Shown here piece by piece: positions 8,773 to 18,021 of a stretch of 64,000 nt of DNA. The stretch is from Janibacter endophyticus. Its GTDB lineage: Bacteria; Actinomycetota; Actinomycetes; Actinomycetales; Dermatophilaceae. The DNA is taken from contig NZ_JAFEJG010000004.1 in NCBI RefSeq assembly GCF_016888335.1, forward strand, positions 1,674,001 to 1,738,000. Direction: 5' to 3'. The notes beneath the pieces are model-generated. The model was not told the origin of the DNA. It saw nothing but the letters and a program-made list of their open reading frames with translations, and did not search any database. Numbering within the stretch: the stretch's first letter is position 1; each line of letters starts with the position of its first letter. The position numbers and the translations under genes were made by a program.

Positions 8773-9927
8773 TCAGGGCGAAGGGGTGTCAGGCGGGAGT
8801 TGATCCGGGACGCCTCCCTGGTCGGTTGGGTCGGAGTCGATCCGCGGTGCGTCCTCCCGACCACGGCGTCGTCGAGCTGCCAGAGGCGCGCTCAGTTTCT
8901 TGCCGACGGCGCCCGTGCGTGCCGCGATGGCGCTGCCGGCGTTCTTCGCCGCCGTGAGTGCGGCGGCCTCGTCCGGGATCCCATCTCCGTCGAGGTCCAC
9001 CCGGCGAAGGGGTCGTGTTGCCGAGTCCGCTGCGCTGCTGATGCCGGCGCCGAAGGCCTGAGCGCGCGTCCCTGCGGTGTCGCCCACCGATCGTGCAGCT
9101 CGCTCGAGCGCGGCCAGACCGCGGCTGGGCTCCTCCTCAGCGACGTGCTCTGGGACAGCCAGGTAGGCGGGGAAGTCGTCGGGGGCGTCGCCGAAGGCTT
9201 CGCGTGCGGACTGGACGACGGCTCGGCCGAAGACGAACCGGCGGGCCCCGCTGGTGAATGCCTCAGAGCCGACATCGAGCACCTTGCCCTGCCGTTGGTT
9301 GAGATGAGAGCGGAAGTTCTTCTCGTCGTCGGCGCTGACGAGTGACCCGATCATGTCGGTCGCCGATCGGCCGGTCTCAGGGTCCTCGTCAGTCAACCGC
9401 TGGACCAGCTCCGCGGACTCTTGCTCGTCCAGATCGAAACTGTAGAGCTCGGCCAGTGCGAGGGCGAAGAGCCCCGTCACCTCGAACTGGAGCTGCTTGT
9501 CGCCCGCAGGCACAAGCTTCGTGAGGGCCTGCTCACCGCCCGTCTTCGCTGCGTTCTTCAGGAGCCCCTTGCCGGCGGACTTCAAGGCCGTCCGTGCGGC
9601 GACCTTGCCTCCCTTCGCGGCGACGCCACCACCGGGGATGAGGCTGATCCCGATCTCAGCAGCCAGGCTTCCGACGGTCACCACAGCGCCGGCAGCGCTG
9701 ATCGCCGCGAGGTAGTGACGCTCGAGGACAGCGATCACCTGGGCCGGCGTTGCATCGGGGTTGCGGCGCCGGATCCGCAGGAGGTAGCGGCGGGCGATGC
9801 CCCGCCGACCAGCGACGGCGCGCTCGACCTCGCCAGCTGCCTCGGCGGCATCGAGGACCTCGACGTCTGACACCTCGTCGAGCTCTGCGGCCGTGGGGAC
9901 GTCGGGTGCGAGAGGGTCGTCGGTCAT
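8773..9927 (-). CDS. Unknown protein with central hydrophobic region and DxDGDG calcium-like loop
   Basis: A 384-residue protein starting at the ATG at 9927, seven bases after AGGAG. An acidic N-terminal segment is followed by a conserved helix pair (RRGIARRYLLRIRRRNPDATPAQVI), then a glycine/alanine-rich hydrophobic stretch (about residues 80-150) that may insert in or lie on a membrane. Near the C-terminus VDLDGDGIPDE looks like a single EF-hand/dockerin-type calcium loop, followed by an arginine-rich tail. I recognise no family. It is followed 34 bases downstream of the nrtR-like gene on the same strand. Confidence 0.65.
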   Translation of the reverse strand: MTDDPLAPDVPTAAELDEVSDVEVLDAAEAAGEVERAVAGRRGIARRYLLRIRRRNPDATPAQVIAVLERHYLAAISAAGAVVTVGSLAAEIGISLIPGGGVAAKGGKVAARTALKSAGKGLLKNAAKTGGEQALTKLVPAGDKQLQFEVTGLFALALAELYSFDLDEQESAELVQRLTDEDPETGRSATDMIGSLVSADDEKNFRSHLNQRQGKVLDVGSEAFTSGARRFVFGRAVVQSAREAFGDAPDDFPAYLAVPEHVAEEEPSRGLAALERAARSVGDTAGTRAQAFGAGISSAADSATRPLRRVDLDGDGIPDEAAALTAAKNAGSAIAARTGAVGKKLSAPLAARRRRGREDAPRIDSDPTDQGGVPDQLPPDTPSP

Positions 9928-9961
9928 GGGTGCTCCTGGTGCTGGAGTGGGAGTTCCGACA

Positions 9962-10687
9962 TTACTCGTCGGTTGCACTGCGACGTCCGGCCTGCCGCCG
10001 CCGGTACAACGTCGCCGGACGCCCCCGCAGGCCGCTCGATGCCACGGGCGTCCCACCGCGCATCACCGGTCGCAGCCCGTCCTTCATCCGCCGGTTGAAG
10101 TTGTCCTTGTGCATCTCGTCGCCGACGACGGCCTCGTGCACCTTCCGCAGCTGGTGCAACGTGAAGGGCGCTCCCAAGAACCCGTCAGGGTCCGGCGCCA
10201 CCCCTTCGCTCCGGCCCCGGAACTCGTACCGCTCCCGCACGTCGGCCACGGCTGCCGACACGATCTCGTCGTGGTCGAAGAGCAGCCCGCTCTCACCCTC
10301 GAGCGAGCCGTCCGGGAGCACCGGGACGAGGTCCCCCTTCGCCCCGGCCAGCGCGGCCTCCGGCAGCGAGACAGCGTGCGCCGCCGACATCACCCAGCTC
10401 CTGTCGTCACGATCGGGGTCGTCGAAGAGCCGCAGCAGCCGCGGCGTGACCGACACGTCGAGCGTGATCCCGACCTTGCGGGACAAGACATCCAGCGTCG
10501 TCTCGGCGATCGTCGCGCGCTCCCGGACGAACCCGCCGGGCAGGGCGCGCCCGGCGGGGGAGTCGCGGTCCTGCACGAGCAGCCGCAGCACGGGGTCGGT
10601 GTCGGCGTCGGTGACCGTGAGGATCGCGAGATCGACGGTGATGCCGGGGCGGGGGTAGGAGTCGAGCGAGCGGGTCCTGGGGGCCAT
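9962..10687 (-). CDS. NrtR-like Nudix-related transcriptional regulator
   Basis: A 241-residue protein with an N-terminal Nudix fold (TVDLAILTVTDADTDPVLRLLVQ, ALPGGFVRERATIAETTLDVLSRKVGI) whose Nudix box is degenerate, and a C-terminal winged helix (FTLHQLRKVHEAVVGDEMHKDNFNRRMKDGL, ending GRPATLYRRR). This is the architecture of NrtR, a repressor of NAD metabolism genes relieved by ADP-ribose in characterised members. It diverges from a TY-Chap/ADP-ribosylglycohydrolase operon, a context that fits an ADP-ribose-sensing regulator. An active ADP-ribose pyrophosphatase is the less likely alternative. Confidence 0.85.
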   Translation of the reverse strand: MAPRTRSLDSYPRPGITVDLAILTVTDADTDPVLRLLVQDRDSPAGRALPGGFVRERATIAETTLDVLSRKVGITLDVSVTPRLLRLFDDPDRDDRSWVMSAAHAVSLPEAALAGAKGDLVPVLPDGSLEGESGLLFDHDEIVSAAVADVRERYEFRGRSEGVAPDPDGFLGAPFTLHQLRKVHEAVVGDEMHKDNFNRRMKDGLRPVMRGGTPVASSGLRGRPATLYRRRQAGRRSATDE

Positions 10688-10771
10688 GCGAGAAACTTTA
10701 GCGATGATATGCTCTAATAGATAGCGACAAGAGAGTGCTAATCAGCGCTCGCCCCGACCAGGAGGTGCCGG
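10688..10771. promoter_or_regulatory. Divergent AT-rich promoter region nrtR / TY-Chap
   Basis: The 84-bp gap is visibly AT-rich compared with its surroundings. It contains an imperfect dyad TTAGCGATGATATGCTCTAA (10699-10718) and a TAGC/GCTA dyad nearby (10722-10740), candidates for NrtR binding. AGGAGG before the ATG at 10772 is the ribosome site of the rightward gene. The operator assignment is inference. Confidence 0.4.
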
Positions 10772-11761
10772 ATGACCCGACCCAGCAGTGGCGGCAGTGC
10801 CGCCAGGTACCCCTTCGACCTCCCGCCCGAGGTCGAGGCCGTGTGGCAGGAACTCGAGAGCGGCCTGACCACCTACGTCGCCGGGCTGCCTGCGGCAGCC
10901 GCCACCCACCAGGGCGAAGGGGGTGACACCGACCGTCTGGTCCTCGAGATCGTGTGCAACGAGCCGGGTGGCACCTACCCCTTCGTCACGCTGACCGCGA
11001 CGCCCGAGGGCACGCGGGTCGACGCCGTCGTCAGCGGCGACGCCCGCCTCACCGTCCAGCACGTCATGGCTCCCTGGGCGGAGGCCTTCCTCCGTCAGCG
11101 CGACTGGACCGGCAACGACGACACCGAGGTCGACTGGCACCGCCAGCGCCCGACGTCGTACGCCGACAAGATGGCCCGCGAGGTCGTCGTCGCGATGCAG
11201 AGCTTCGGCCTGCCGCACCCGGGCCTCTACACCTTCAGCGCGAGCGGTCCCTCCGCCGCGACGGTCGAGGACCTGCTGCCGCTCATCCCCTCCGAGGTCG
11301 TCCGGCACGAGCCCGCCGCAGAGGCCGAGGGCAAGCCGACGCCGGTGATGGTCCTCATGCCGCACGACCACGACCAGCTGCGCGTCCTCGTGCACGACGC
11401 GATGGAGCAGATCGTCGGTGGCGAGCCGACGGTCGACAGCGACGGTGACTTCGTCGTCGAGCATATGGGCCAGCCGGTCTTCGTGCGCGCCGAGGCGGAC
11501 GTCCCGTGCGTGATGATCTTCGCCCGGCTTGTCCACGGCGTGTACTCGCGCCGCAACACCGCCACCGAGGTCTCGGTTCTCAACCGCAAGTACCGATGGG
11601 AGACCTTCGTCCTCGAGGACCGCTCGGTCTTCCTGCGCACGACGATCCCGGCGGCTCCCTTCGCGCCGGGGCACCTGGTGGCCCTGCTCGACTCCTTCCG
11701 CAGCACGATGACTGCGACCCGCGACGACCTGGCGCTCCGCGCCCGAGGAGAGGTGGCCTGA
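10772..11761 (+). CDS. YbjN/T3SS-chaperone-like (TY-Chap) protein
   Basis: A 329-residue protein of two related-looking halves. The N-terminal half (DLPPEVEAVWQELESGL, FVTLTATPEGTRVDAVVSG) ends with HPGLYTFSASG. The C-terminal half carries DSDGDFVVEHMGQPVFVRAE, VSVLNRKYRWETFVLEDRSVFL and PAAPFAPGHLVALLDSF, the pattern of YbjN / CesT-like peptide-binding chaperone domains (TY-Chap). The same C-terminal pattern recurs in the protein at 23968-25158. AGGAGG precedes the ATG by six bases. The downstream ADP-ribosylglycohydrolase starts in the next codon position, so the two are surely co-translated. A role as chaperone or peptide binder is family inference. Confidence 0.75.
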   Translation: MTRPSSGGSAARYPFDLPPEVEAVWQELESGLTTYVAGLPAAAATHQGEGGDTDRLVLEIVCNEPGGTYPFVTLTATPEGTRVDAVVSGDARLTVQHVMAPWAEAFLRQRDWTGNDDTEVDWHRQRPTSYADKMAREVVVAMQSFGLPHPGLYTFSASGPSAATVEDLLPLIPSEVVRHEPAAEAEGKPTPVMVLMPHDHDQLRVLVHDAMEQIVGGEPTVDSDGDFVVEHMGQPVFVRAEADVPCVMIFARLVHGVYSRRNTATEVSVLNRKYRWETFVLEDRSVFLRTTIPAAPFAPGHLVALLDSFRSTMTATRDDLALRARGEVA

Positions 11762-13204
11762 ATGAGGCTGACGACAGCACAGACGGACCGGGCGTGCGGC
11801 GCCGTCCTCGCGACGGCTGCGGGCGACGCGCTGGGCGCGGGGTACGAGTTCGGTGCGGGGCCGGGTCCCGAGGGTCCGCAGATGATTGGTGGTGGGCTCG
11901 GCAACTTCGCGAAGGGGGAGTGGACGGACGACACGACGATGGCGTGGTGCGTCCTCGACGTCGCGGCGAAGGGGGTGGACCTCCGGTCGGAGCAGTCGCT
12001 CACGGAGATCGCCCGCCGCTTCCGCGGCTGGTACGAGTCGGGTCCGGCGGACATCGGCAACCAGACCCGGTCGGTGCTCAGCACCGCGGGCCGCGAGCCC
12101 AGCGGCGCTGCGCTCACGGCGGCCTCGGACGCGCTGCACGCCCGGACCGGTCACACTGCGGGCAACGGCTCGCTCATGCGGACTGCGCCGGTCGCGCTCG
12201 GCTACCTCGACGACCCGGAGGGGCTCACTGAAGCGGCGAACGCGGTCAGTCGCCTCACCCACGCCGACCCGCGGGCGGGGGAGGCCTGCGTCCTGTGGTC
12301 GCACGCGATACGGCACGCGATCGTCACGGGTGAGGTGGACGTGCGTGCGGGTCTCGAGCACCTCGAGCCGGAGCCGGTCCGGTACTGGACCGATCGGATC
12401 CGCGAGGCCGAGGCGGGACCGCCGGAGCGCTTCACCCGCAACGGCTGGGTCGTCGAGTCGCTCCAGGCGGCGTGGTCGGCGATCCACCACACGCCGGTCC
12501 CGACGGACGACCCGCGTCGCCACCTCGAGGACGCGCTCGCTCGCGCCATCGGCATCGGGCACGACACCGACACGGTCGCCGCGATCGCGGGCGGGCTGCT
12601 CGGCGCGCGGTGGGGTGCGTCGGCGGTGCCGGCGCGGTGGCGCCGGATCCTCCACGGCTACCCGGGACTGACGGGGGAGAGGCTCGTCGGGCTCGCACAC
12701 CTCGCGGCGGCGGGTGGCCGCCCGACCTCGCACGGATGGCCGGAGCTGGGTCGCCTGCCCTACGACGGGTGGGGGCAGCAGCGGGTCCTCGTGCGGCACC
12801 CCTTCGACGACGGGGTGTGGCTCGGCAACGTCCGGGCCCTCGACGACCTGCCAGAGTCGATCACCGCGGTGGTCAGCCTGTGCCTCGTCGGCCACGAGCA
12901 GGTGCCCGAAGGGGTCGTGCACGTCCCCTTCCGCCTCATCGACGACGCGGCCGAGGAGTCGAACCTCAACCTCGCCTTCGTCCTGCGCGACGCTGCCGAG
13001 ACCGTCGCCGCGCTGCGGGACGAGGGGCACGAGGTGCTCGTCCACTGCGTGGCCGCGCAGTCGCGCACCCCCGCGGTCGGGATCGCGTACGCCATGCTGC
13101 GGGGGGTCGACCACGACATCGCGACGAAGGGGGTGTGCTCGGCGTTGCCGGGTGCGTCACCGAACCAGGGTTTCCGGGACGCGTTGCTCCACCACCGCCG
13201 TTAG
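11762..13204 (+). CDS. ADP-ribosylglycohydrolase fused to dual-specificity phosphatase
   Basis: A 480-residue fusion. Residues 1 to about 300 are an ADP-ribosylglycohydrolase (DraG/ARH fold): GAVLATAAGDALGAGYEFG, the metal site EWTDDTTMAW, GNGSLMR and the second metal site GHDTDTVAAIAGGLLGARWG. Residues from about 340 to the end form a tyrosine/dual-specificity phosphatase with the catalytic loop VLVHCVAAQSRTP (C-X5-R). It could remove ADP-ribose from proteins and dephosphorylate a partner or product. It follows the TY-Chap gene directly and faces the NrtR-like gene. The TAG stop overlaps the stop of the convergent DUF262 gene by four bases, which is also the edge of the defence island. Confidence 0.92.
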   Translation: MRLTTAQTDRACGAVLATAAGDALGAGYEFGAGPGPEGPQMIGGGLGNFAKGEWTDDTTMAWCVLDVAAKGVDLRSEQSLTEIARRFRGWYESGPADIGNQTRSVLSTAGREPSGAALTAASDALHARTGHTAGNGSLMRTAPVALGYLDDPEGLTEAANAVSRLTHADPRAGEACVLWSHAIRHAIVTGEVDVRAGLEHLEPEPVRYWTDRIREAEAGPPERFTRNGWVVESLQAAWSAIHHTPVPTDDPRRHLEDALARAIGIGHDTDTVAAIAGGLLGARWGASAVPARWRRILHGYPGLTGERLVGLAHLAAAGGRPTSHGWPELGRLPYDGWGQQRVLVRHPFDDGVWLGNVRALDDLPESITAVVSLCLVGHEQVPEGVVHVPFRLIDDAAEESNLNLAFVLRDAAETVAALRDEGHEVLVHCVAAQSRTPAVGIAYAMLRGVDHDIATKGVCSALPGASPNQGFRDALLHHRR

Positions 13205-15003
13205 AGCTGGTCGAAGTAGGTACGGATCTGTTGGGCCATGAGTCGGCGTCGTGCGTTGAGGAACTCGGGATAGTTGGAGGCGCTGACCTGGTCCAGCGTC
13301 GCTGGGATGGCGTTCTCGGTAAGGTTTCGATTGAGGTCTCTACGGTCGGTGATCTCTCCGAGAGTCAGCTGCCCGGAGTCGATCTGCTCATCCAGTCGGG
13401 CCATGTACTGCGTAGGCGGTTGATTCGAGATGCTGATGTTGATAGATGTCTCTGTCAGCGCGTAGTTCGCTACCTGGTTGTAGTCACCTCGGTCGGGGAA
13501 GCCGTTCTTCTGCAAGTAGTCCTTGGGCACCACGTGATGAATATCGCCTGATTGCTGGTGCATAGCCGCGACGGTGATGGCCCTGGAAAGGAACCCTCGC
13601 GCCCCGCTGGTCACCTGCGCGGCAAGGAAGGTCTGAAAGTAGGGGCTCGCCGTGCTCGTGGTCTCAAGGTTGGCCGGGAGCGCCACCTCCCAGAATCCGT
13701 CGGTGAGCTCGGACTCCTCGATCTGCTTGAGGTAGGCGGCCGCCCCGATCATCCCGATGCGACGGATGTCCTGCTCCCACGTGGACTCGAAACTGCCGGA
13801 ATGCCGCCCAGTGAGCATCGACATAACGAACCACCGGCGGACGAGGCGCTTACGTTCTCCCTCTGACAGGGTGGTGTCCTGCCGAAGTCGGAGGTAAAGG
13901 GCATAGGCGAAGTTGAGGGCATTCTTGGAGTTCACCATCCGGGGGGAGATGAAGCCGGTCGACTTGATGGTCATCACGAAGTTCTCGAAGTGGTATCGCT
14001 TGACGATCGAGTCGAGGGCGGCCTCAAGCCTGTCGTAGGCGATCGGGATCCGTGCCTCATCAACCTTGCGGGTTTCAGGGTCTCGGCCGGACAGCTCGGA
14101 GACGATGCTTGACGCCTTGCCTCGGCTGAACCCGACGAGTCCAGCAACGCGGATGACATCGCCGTAGGCGGGGTCATAGAGGTCCTCGCTGTCAGCTTTG
14201 AGCCAGGAGATCTTGGCCAGGTGAGGGCTCAAGCTGAACTCCGTATCGTTGGCCTGGATGTCGTCGTATGCGTGGGGGGCCACCGCGAGGTGGCAGAAGT
14301 AGTCGATGAGCTTCCGCAAGTTGCGACCGCGATCGCCGTAAGTCGCGATCTTGCTCATGGCGAAGTCTGCGCTCGACAGGGGCACGCCCTTAGAGTTGAT
14401 CCGGATGAAGATCTCGGACACGGTCTCGACGTCGAGGTCATCGCTCAGGGCAATGATGCCGATGGGAGCAGTGTTGATCTGGTTCAGCCGGTTGAGGTTG
14501 ACCTCGGCGACCTTGTGGTCGACATCAGGGTTGGCCGCGAAGTACGAGCTGAAGAAGGAGAACGGCGTATCCGTCGTGAAAAGCTCGCTGATGTCTGAAA
14601 TCCACTGAGGGTTCTTTCCGATGACCGGGGTCCAGGTCGCAAACTCTTCGGTGATGGGGTTGAACGCGATCTTGATCCGGATCGACTTGTACCTCTTGTT
14701 GATCACCGGGAGTCCTGCGATCGCCGCCCGTAGAGCGGTGATGCGCTGCTGCCCGTCGATGAGGATCTGCTGGTGGTTGGCGACCCTGCCGCCCTTGAGG
14801 TGGGCTCCAATCGATTGCCACGTGATGAGATACCCGACCGGATAGCCCTTGTAGAGGGAGTCCATGAGGTCGCGGACCTTGACCGAGTCCCAGACGAAGG
14901 GACGTTGCAGCTCCGGGATCGCGATCTGCTCAGCCTTGACTGAGGCGAGCAAGTTGCTCACGGGCAATTGGCGGACTTCGTACTTGGACAAGGGGACTCC
15001 CAT
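13201..15003 (-). CDS. DUF262 (GmrSD-type) protein with C-terminal HNH-like region
   Basis: A 600-residue protein. The N-terminus is a DUF262/ParB-like nucleotide-binding domain as in the GmrS/GmrD type IV restriction family: PELQRPFVWDSVKVRDLMDSLYKGYPVG and ILIDGQQRITAL. The middle is helical (FIRINSKGVPLSSADFAMSK). Towards the C-terminus DIHHVVPKDYLQK..YNQVANYALTE resembles a DUF1524/HNH-type nuclease core. Such proteins act in phage defence, often NTP-dependent. It diverges from the SNF2/type III RM operon. The DNA is visibly less GC-rich, with more mixed third positions than neighbouring genes, and lacks the CGAAGGGG octamer common elsewhere. Partner or standalone system is undecided. Confidence 0.87.
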   Translation of the reverse strand: MGVPLSKYEVRQLPVSNLLASVKAEQIAIPELQRPFVWDSVKVRDLMDSLYKGYPVGYLITWQSIGAHLKGGRVANHQQILIDGQQRITALRAAIAGLPVINKRYKSIRIKIAFNPITEEFATWTPVIGKNPQWISDISELFTTDTPFSFFSSYFAANPDVDHKVAEVNLNRLNQINTAPIGIIALSDDLDVETVSEIFIRINSKGVPLSSADFAMSKIATYGDRGRNLRKLIDYFCHLAVAPHAYDDIQANDTEFSLSPHLAKISWLKADSEDLYDPAYGDVIRVAGLVGFSRGKASSIVSELSGRDPETRKVDEARIPIAYDRLEAALDSIVKRYHFENFVMTIKSTGFISPRMVNSKNALNFAYALYLRLRQDTTLSEGERKRLVRRWFVMSMLTGRHSGSFESTWEQDIRRIGMIGAAAYLKQIEESELTDGFWEVALPANLETTSTASPYFQTFLAAQVTSGARGFLSRAITVAAMHQQSGDIHHVVPKDYLQKNGFPDRGDYNQVANYALTETSINISISNQPPTQYMARLDEQIDSGQLTLGEITDRRDLNRNLTENAIPATLDQVSASNYPEFLNARRRLMAQQIRTYFDQL

Positions 15004-15041
15004 CTGAGGACGGCGACGGTTCGACCCTAGTAAGCAAAGCG

Positions 15042-15053
15042 GACACGCGTGTC
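15042..15053. promoter_or_regulatory. Palindrome in the divergent DUF262/SNF2 promoter
   Basis: GACACGCGTGTC, a perfect 12-bp palindrome in the gap between the DUF262 start (15003) and the SNF2 start (15106). A possible GTG start for SNF2 at 15049 lies inside it, which is one reason for preferring the later start. Function as operator is inference. Confidence 0.35.
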
Positions 15054-15105
15054 GGTAGCAGAGAGTAAGGTGACGCCAGCGATATGGTCAGTCAGCGGAG
15101 GCTCA

Positions 15106-18021
15106 GTGTCAGGTCTAGAGGGGGACACAGGCGGTCCGCTGGTGGGTGCGAAGGTCGTACCTCGTGACGGATTCACGGACTATCAAGCGAAGTACTACGC
15201 CCACGAACTCCAGCGCAGCTACGCCAGCGATCACGTCGGCAAACTCGCCGGCCTCCTCTTCGACGCTCAGGTCGAGCCCAAGCCGCACCAGATTGACGCG
15301 GCGCTCTTCGCGCTCCAGACCCCGTTCCTTAAGGGCGTCATCCTCGCTGACGAGGTCGGCCTCGGAAAGACGATCGAGGCGGGCATCGTCATTAGCCAGT
15401 ACTGGGCTGAGCGCAAGCGCAGCATCCTGATCGTCGCGCCGTCCAGCCTGCGCCAGCAGTGGCAGCAGGAGCTCCACGAGAAGTTCCTCATCCCGAGCTC
15501 GCTCCTCGATGCCAAGACGAAAGACCGCCTGCTCGGTGCGGGCCGATCACCCGAGGTGCTGATCTGCTCCTACGAGTTCGCGCAGCGTCACGAGCTGTCG
15601 CTACTGCGCGCGTGGGACGTCGTCGTCGCCGACGAAGCGCACCGGTTGCGCAACTTTTGGAACGGCAAGGCGAAGGTCGCCAACGCCGTCGCCCACATCG
15701 TCGATGGCGCGCACAAGACCGTTCTGCTCACCGCGACTCCGCTCCAGAACAAGCTCGAGGAGCTCTACGGCCTGGTCTCAGTCTTCGACCCCAACTACTT
15801 CTATTCGCTGGACGCCTTCCGCGAGCGCTACATCAAGAACCGGGAGTCGGCAGCCTTCGACGACCTCAGCGACCGCGTCGCGCAGGTCAGCAAGCGAACG
15901 CTCCGCCGCGACGCCGACAAGTACATCCGGTTCACCGAGCGTCTCCCACTCACTGTGGGATTCGAGCCGTCTCGCGACGAGCAGCGCCTGTACGAGTTGG
16001 TCAACGACTACCTCCAGCGCGAGGAGGTCTACGCCTTCTCGAAGTCCACACGCCACCTCAGCGCCCTGATCATCCGCAAGCGCCTCGGCTCCTCGACGTA
16101 CGCCATCGCGAGCACGCTCGAACGCGTTGCGGGCCGGCTGGAGCGAGAAGTCGAGGAGGGCAAGCGGTGGACCAACACGGGCAGCTTCATGGTCGACGCC
16201 GACCTCACCGACGAGGAAGAGGAAGAGCTCGACGAGGAGCCGAAGTCCGGATTCACGGCCCTCGACCCGCGTGATATCGAGCCCATGAAGGATGAGGTCC
16301 GTGAGCTGCGCGAGTACGCCGCGCTGGCCCGGGCGATCACGGTCAACCAAAAGGCCGTCCAGCTCAATCACGCGCTTGACCTCGGCTTCGAGCGCCTGCG
16401 CGAGTTGGGAGCGCCTCAGAAGGCCATCATCTTCACCGACTCCACGGTGACTCAGGACTACATCGCCCGTTCGCTGACCGAGGCCGGATGGGGCGAGGGA
16501 CTGCTCCTGTTCAACGGCCGGAACGACTCGCCGCAGGCCACAGCGATCTATCAGAAGTGGCTCGAACGCAACAAGGGAAGCGACGTCGTCACCGGTGTCC
16601 TGGCTGCCGACCGTCGCAAGGCTCTCGTGGACTACTTCCGCGAGGAGGGCACAATCATGATCGCCACTGAGGCAGCCTCGGAGGGCATTAACCTGCAGTT
16701 TTGCTCCATGGTCGTCAACTACGACCTGCCCTGGAACCCGCAGCGCGTTGAGCAGCGCATCGGACGCGCCCACCGCTTCGGCCAACAGCACAACGTCGTC
16801 GTCGTGAACTTCTCCAACAAGGGCAACCTTGCCGAGCAGCGCATCCTCGAGCTGCTGGAGGACAAGTTCCACCTCTTCAAGGGCGTCTTCGGCGCCAGCG
16901 ACGAGGTGCTCGGCTCGATCGAGGACGGCCTTGACTTCGAGAAGACGATTAGCGACATCCTCAACCGCTGCAAGACCGCTGGCGACATCGAGGTCGCCTT
17001 CAACCAGCTGGAGAAGCAGTTCGAAGGCGAGATCTCGAAGGAGATGGCCAGCGCCAAGGCCAAGGTCTTCGACAACCTCGACCCCAACGTCCAGGACCGC
17101 CTCAAGTCGTATGATGCGCAGTCCGGCGAGGTGCTCAACCGCTTCGAGCAGCTCCTGCTGGCGGTCACCAAGTACCAGCTCGACAGCGTCGCCACCTTCG
17201 AGGGAGACGGCCGCCAGTTCGAGCTCCACACGGCCCCGATCCCAGACGCCAAGACCGGCCGCTACTTCTTCAAGTCGCAGCCGCAGGAACACGCTCACCA
17301 GTACCGCTTCGCCAGCCCCCTGGCCGAGTACGTCGTTGCCACCTCGAAGGACGCGGACACGCCTGCGCGTGAGCTGACGTTCAGCCTCGGCAAGTCCCAG
17401 CGGGCCAGCACCGCGATCAAGGCGTTGCAGGGCAAGAGCGGGCAGCTCGTGAGCAAGGTCGTCACGTTCCGCATGAAGGCCGGCACCGAGGACATCTCTG
17501 AGTCGTACGCGCTCGCGGGGCTCCTGACCGACGACGGCGAGTGGCTCGACCACGAATACGTCGCTGACTTGATGGACCTCGCCTGCACAGAAGTGTCGGA
17601 CCCGATTGACATGATCGACGAGTCGGCCTTCGAGCAGCATCTGGACGCCCAGCGAGAGGTGTTCGAGAAGGAAGTGCAGGCACGCAACGCTCGCTACTAC
17701 GACCAGCAGGAGGAGCTGCTCTACCGGAACACGCTCGACCGCAAGGCAGAGTCCGAAGGGCTGATCCGCGACTACCGCCAGAAGGAGAAGGAGAGCCGGA
17801 AGGCGGCGCGACAGACCGACGACCCGATGGAGCAACTGCGACACAAGAAGGAAGCCAGGCGCTGGGCACAGAAGGCCGAAGACGAGGACGACCGCGCGCG
17901 AGGCGAGCGGATCAAGCTCCGGGAAGAGATCGACAAGTACCTCGACCTGATCGAGCAGTCGCTCAAGGGCAAGCGCGAGACCGAAGACCTGTTCAACATC
18001 CTATGGAGAATCACTGCATGA
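15106..18021 (+). CDS. SNF2/RapA-like helicase of a type III restriction locus
   Basis: Superfamily 2 SNF2-type ATPase. Motifs in order: ILADEVGLGKTIEAG (Walker A), VVADEAHRLRN (DEAH), LLTATPLQN, then the C-terminal helicase half with IATEAASEGINLQ and QRVEQRIGRAHRFGQQ. The last 130 residues are strongly charged and coiled-coil-like. The product is 971 residues from the GTG at 15106, which has GGAGG four bases upstream; an in-frame GTG at 15049 would add 19 residues but has no ribosome site. The stop overlaps the start of the methyltransferase (ATGA). It may drive translocation or remodelling for the restriction complex; in DISARM an SNF2 protein is also a defence component, but no other DISARM genes are here. 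Confidence 0.92.
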   Translation: MSGLEGDTGGPLVGAKVVPRDGFTDYQAKYYAHELQRSYASDHVGKLAGLLFDAQVEPKPHQIDAALFALQTPFLKGVILADEVGLGKTIEAGIVISQYWAERKRSILIVAPSSLRQQWQQELHEKFLIPSSLLDAKTKDRLLGAGRSPEVLICSYEFAQRHELSLLRAWDVVVADEAHRLRNFWNGKAKVANAVAHIVDGAHKTVLLTATPLQNKLEELYGLVSVFDPNYFYSLDAFRERYIKNRESAAFDDLSDRVAQVSKRTLRRDADKYIRFTERLPLTVGFEPSRDEQRLYELVNDYLQREEVYAFSKSTRHLSALIIRKRLGSSTYAIASTLERVAGRLEREVEEGKRWTNTGSFMVDADLTDEEEEELDEEPKSGFTALDPRDIEPMKDEVRELREYAALARAITVNQKAVQLNHALDLGFERLRELGAPQKAIIFTDSTVTQDYIARSLTEAGWGEGLLLFNGRNDSPQATAIYQKWLERNKGSDVVTGVLAADRRKALVDYFREEGTIMIATEAASEGINLQFCSMVVNYDLPWNPQRVEQRIGRAHRFGQQHNVVVVNFSNKGNLAEQRILELLEDKFHLFKGVFGASDEVLGSIEDGLDFEKTISDILNRCKTAGDIEVAFNQLEKQFEGEISKEMASAKAKVFDNLDPNVQDRLKSYDAQSGEVLNRFEQLLLAVTKYQLDSVATFEGDGRQFELHTAPIPDAKTGRYFFKSQPQEHAHQYRFASPLAEYVVATSKDADTPARELTFSLGKSQRASTAIKALQGKSGQLVSKVVTFRMKAGTEDISESYALAGLLTDDGEWLDHEYVADLMDLACTEVSDPIDMIDESAFEQHLDAQREVFEKEVQARNARYYDQQEELLYRNTLDRKAESEGLIRDYRQKEKESRKAARQTDDPMEQLRHKKEARRWAQKAEDEDDRARGERIKLREEIDKYLDLIEQSLKGKRETEDLFNILWRITA

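Noticed and set aside
10742-13114. A 790-codon minus-strand open frame
   Set aside because: Shadow of the TY-Chap and ADP-ribosylglycohydrolase genes; arginine/histidine/valine-rich without motifs.
15778-17844. A 688-codon minus-strand frame in the defence island
   Set aside because: Antisense to SNF2; leucine/valine-rich mirror of its codons.
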